A DNA stretch of 64,000 nt, taken from Mesorhizobium loti. Its GTDB lineage: Bacteria > Pseudomonadota > Alphaproteobacteria > Rhizobiales > Rhizobiaceae. The DNA lies in assembly GCF_003148495.1 (NCBI RefSeq), contig NZ_QGGH01000005.1, positions 186,001 through 250,000 of the forward strand, read 5' to 3'. The position numbers and the translations under genes are program-made. Shown here in pieces: positions 62,774 to 64,000 of this stretch. The number at the start of each line of letters is the position of its first letter. Within the stretch, counting starts at the first letter, position 1. The notes under the pieces are model-generated. The model was not told the origin of the DNA. It did not search any database and saw nothing but the letters and a program-made list of their open reading frames with translations.

Positions 62774-63667
62774 TCAGGGCACGATCAGCGTGCCGGCGCC
62801 GTGTTCGGTGAAGAGTTCGAGCAGCACTGCATGCGGCGTCTTGCCGTTGAGGATGACGACGCCCTCGACACCGCGTTCGATCGCCTCAATGCAGGTTTCG
62901 ACCTTGGGGATCATGCCGCCCGAGACCGTGCCGTCCTTGATCAGTGCCTTGGCTTCGGCCACTGTCAGTTCGTCGATCAGCTTTTTGTTCTTGTCGAGCA
63001 CACCCGGCACATCGGTGAGGAACAGCAGGCGTGTCGCCTGGCAGGCGCCGGCAATGGCGCCGGCGAAGGTATCGGCGTTGATGTTGTAGGTGTGGCCGTC
63101 GCGGCCGGGCGCCACCGGCGCCAGCACCGGGATCATTTCGGAACGCGCCAGCAGGTCGAGCAAGGTGCGGTCGACCTCGACCGGCTCGCCGACAAAGCCG
63201 AGATCGAGCACGCGCTCGATGTTGGAGTCCGGGTCGATCATGGTCTTGCGCGCCTTTTCGGCGAACACCATGTTGCCGTCCTTGCCGCACAGGCCGATCG
63301 CCCATTCGCCCTCGGCATTGATCAGCGCGACGATCTCCTTGTTGATCGAACCGGCCAGCACCATTTCGACGATCTCGACCGTCTTCTGGTCGGTGACGCG
63401 CAGGCCGCCCTCGAACTTCGATTCGATGCCCATCTTGGCCAGCATGGCGCCGATCTGCGGGCCGCCGCCATGGACGACGATCGGGTTGACGCCGGATTGC
63501 TTCAGGAGCGCGATGTCGCGCGCGAACGCCTTGCCGAGTTCGATATCGCCCATGGCGTGGCCGCCATATTTCACCACGACGGTCTTGTTCTCGTAGCGCT
63601 GCATGTAAGGCAGCGCCCGCGATAGCAGGGCGGCCTGCATTTCGGCGGTGGCGGTTATTTCCGTCAT
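62774..63667 (-). CDS. argB: Acetylglutamate kinase
   Basis: A 297-residue amino-acid kinase that phosphorylates N-acetylglutamate in arginine synthesis. The motifs are VVVKYGGHAMG at the N-terminus, VHGGGPQIG, and the C-terminal TDVPGVLDKNKKLI and GGMIPKVETC, all characteristic. It is the arginine-sensitive length (about 300). The upstream region carries the second palindromic-repeat copy. Confidence 0.97.
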   Translation of the reverse strand: MTEITATAEMQAALLSRALPYMQRYENKTVVVKYGGHAMGDIELGKAFARDIALLKQSGVNPIVVHGGGPQIGAMLAKMGIESKFEGGLRVTDQKTVEIVEMVLAGSINKEIVALINAEGEWAIGLCGKDGNMVFAEKARKTMIDPDSNIERVLDLGFVGEPVEVDRTLLDLLARSEMIPVLAPVAPGRDGHTYNINADTFAGAIAGACQATRLLFLTDVPGVLDKNKKLIDELTVAEAKALIKDGTVSGGMIPKVETCIEAIERGVEGVVILNGKTPHAVLLELFTEHGAGTLIVP

Positions 63668-63693
63668 CGGCTTGGTTCCCGGCTTTTGGTTTT

Positions 63694-63742
63694 ATGCATG
63701 TCGTTGTCCCAAAACCGCTGGACACTTTTGGGCGACATGCAT
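63694..63742. repeat. Short interspersed palindromic repeat, copy 2
   Basis: Arms ATGCATGTCG (63694-63703) and CGACATGCAT (63733-63742) flank the core CAAAACCGCTGGACACTTTTG (63710-63730), identical to copy 1 except for one base (CCGCT versus CCGCC). The arms differ between copies but each pair remains complementary. Confidence 0.75.
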
Positions 63743-63828
63743 CGGTAAGGACGGCGGCGTCTTAGCGGGAATTGGCGCTACCCGCAAATGGCTTTGCTGT
63801 CATATTCGAGCGCTTCACGACCTCGTCA

Positions 63829-64000
63829 TCATGACGGCACCATCAGCGGCGCCCTGCGGCCCAGCCAGCCCGAGATCTTCTCCATCTGCGCGGCAAGCGA
63901 CAGCAGCGTCTCCTCGTCGCCCGGACGGCCGGCGGCCTGGATGCCGATCGGCAGGCCGACGTCGGTGACATGGACCGGCAGGGCGATCGACGGCTGGCCG
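63829..64000 (-). CDS. Amidase signature-family protein, C-terminal end (partial)
   Basis: Only the last 57 codons are in the window, open at the right edge. The translated tail GQPSIALPVH... has the GLPIGIQAAGRPGDEETLL stretch that is typical of the C-terminus of amidase-signature enzymes (GatA, 6-aminohexanoate hydrolase and relatives). The Ser-cisSer-Lys site lies outside the window. The substrate is unknown. Confidence 0.8.
   Translation of the reverse strand, partial: GQPSIALPVHVTDVGLPIGIQAAGRPGDEETLLSLAAQMEKISGWLGRRAPLMVPS

Overview
The window is GC-rich, densely packed chromosomal DNA from an alphaproteobacterium, most likely a Mesorhizobium-like member of the Rhizobiales. This rests on inference from gene content: several solute ABC importers, a polyol-use operon, a SugE exporter under a guanidine riboswitch, the rmuC/def/fmt/truA/dapE/dapD housekeeping block, and many GC-rich composite palindromic repeats of the rhizobial type. 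I see no rRNA, tRNA, CRISPR array, transposase or phage gene. Layout: 1-5359 is a polyol operon (partial MalK-type ATPase, sorbitol-type SDR, mannitol dehydrogenase, HAD phosphatase, FGGY kinase). 5526-8372 holds a MATE exporter, an alpha/beta hydrolase and two stretches without convincing genes. 8373-12871 is a ureohydrolase plus amino-acid-type ABC importer (no ATPase gene) facing a LysR regulator across a perfect operator-like palindrome. 13032-14336 is pncB. 14522-20895 is an unidentified polytopic membrane protein and a complete branched-chain-type (LivKHMGF) importer; then come an ion antiporter and pncA on the other strand. 23358-30503 is the most interesting block: six translationally coupled genes coding for a molybdenum hydroxylase (FAD protein plus a fused FeS/Mo protein), a 6-hydroxynicotinate-reductase-like protein, a UPF0280 protein with ApbE-like motifs, an AA_synth-family protein and a MarR regulator. 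A near-consensus promoter with an overlapping palindrome sits in front. Together with pncA, pncB and the importer, this suggests uptake and reductive processing of nicotinate or a related N-heterocycle, although enamidase and the later steps of the known pathway are absent. 30549-36464 is a ribose-type sugar importer with a divergent LacI regulator, two operator palindromes and an inositol-monophosphatase-family enzyme. 36553-43940 is mixed: two luciferase-like monooxygenases, an AI-2E exporter, sugE preceded by a clear guanidine-II (mini-ykkC) riboswitch, a very small basic protein, a transglutaminase-like protein, a CDF metal transporter and a GFA protein. 43947-55360 is mainly housekeeping: rmuC, def, fmt, an acetyltransferase, truA, dapE, dapD, two DUF805 proteins, a LOG-family protein and a pyrimidine-nucleotidase-like HAD. 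55521-64000 contains a diguanylate cyclase, a GMC oxidoreductase with a tiny Tat-signal partner, a short membrane protein facing a MarR gene across an operator, phhA with a divergent Lrp regulator, a BchE-like radical SAM protein, a Rid protein behind three tandem operators, argB and the end of an amidase. All functional calls come from reading motifs and recalling families; no database search was run.
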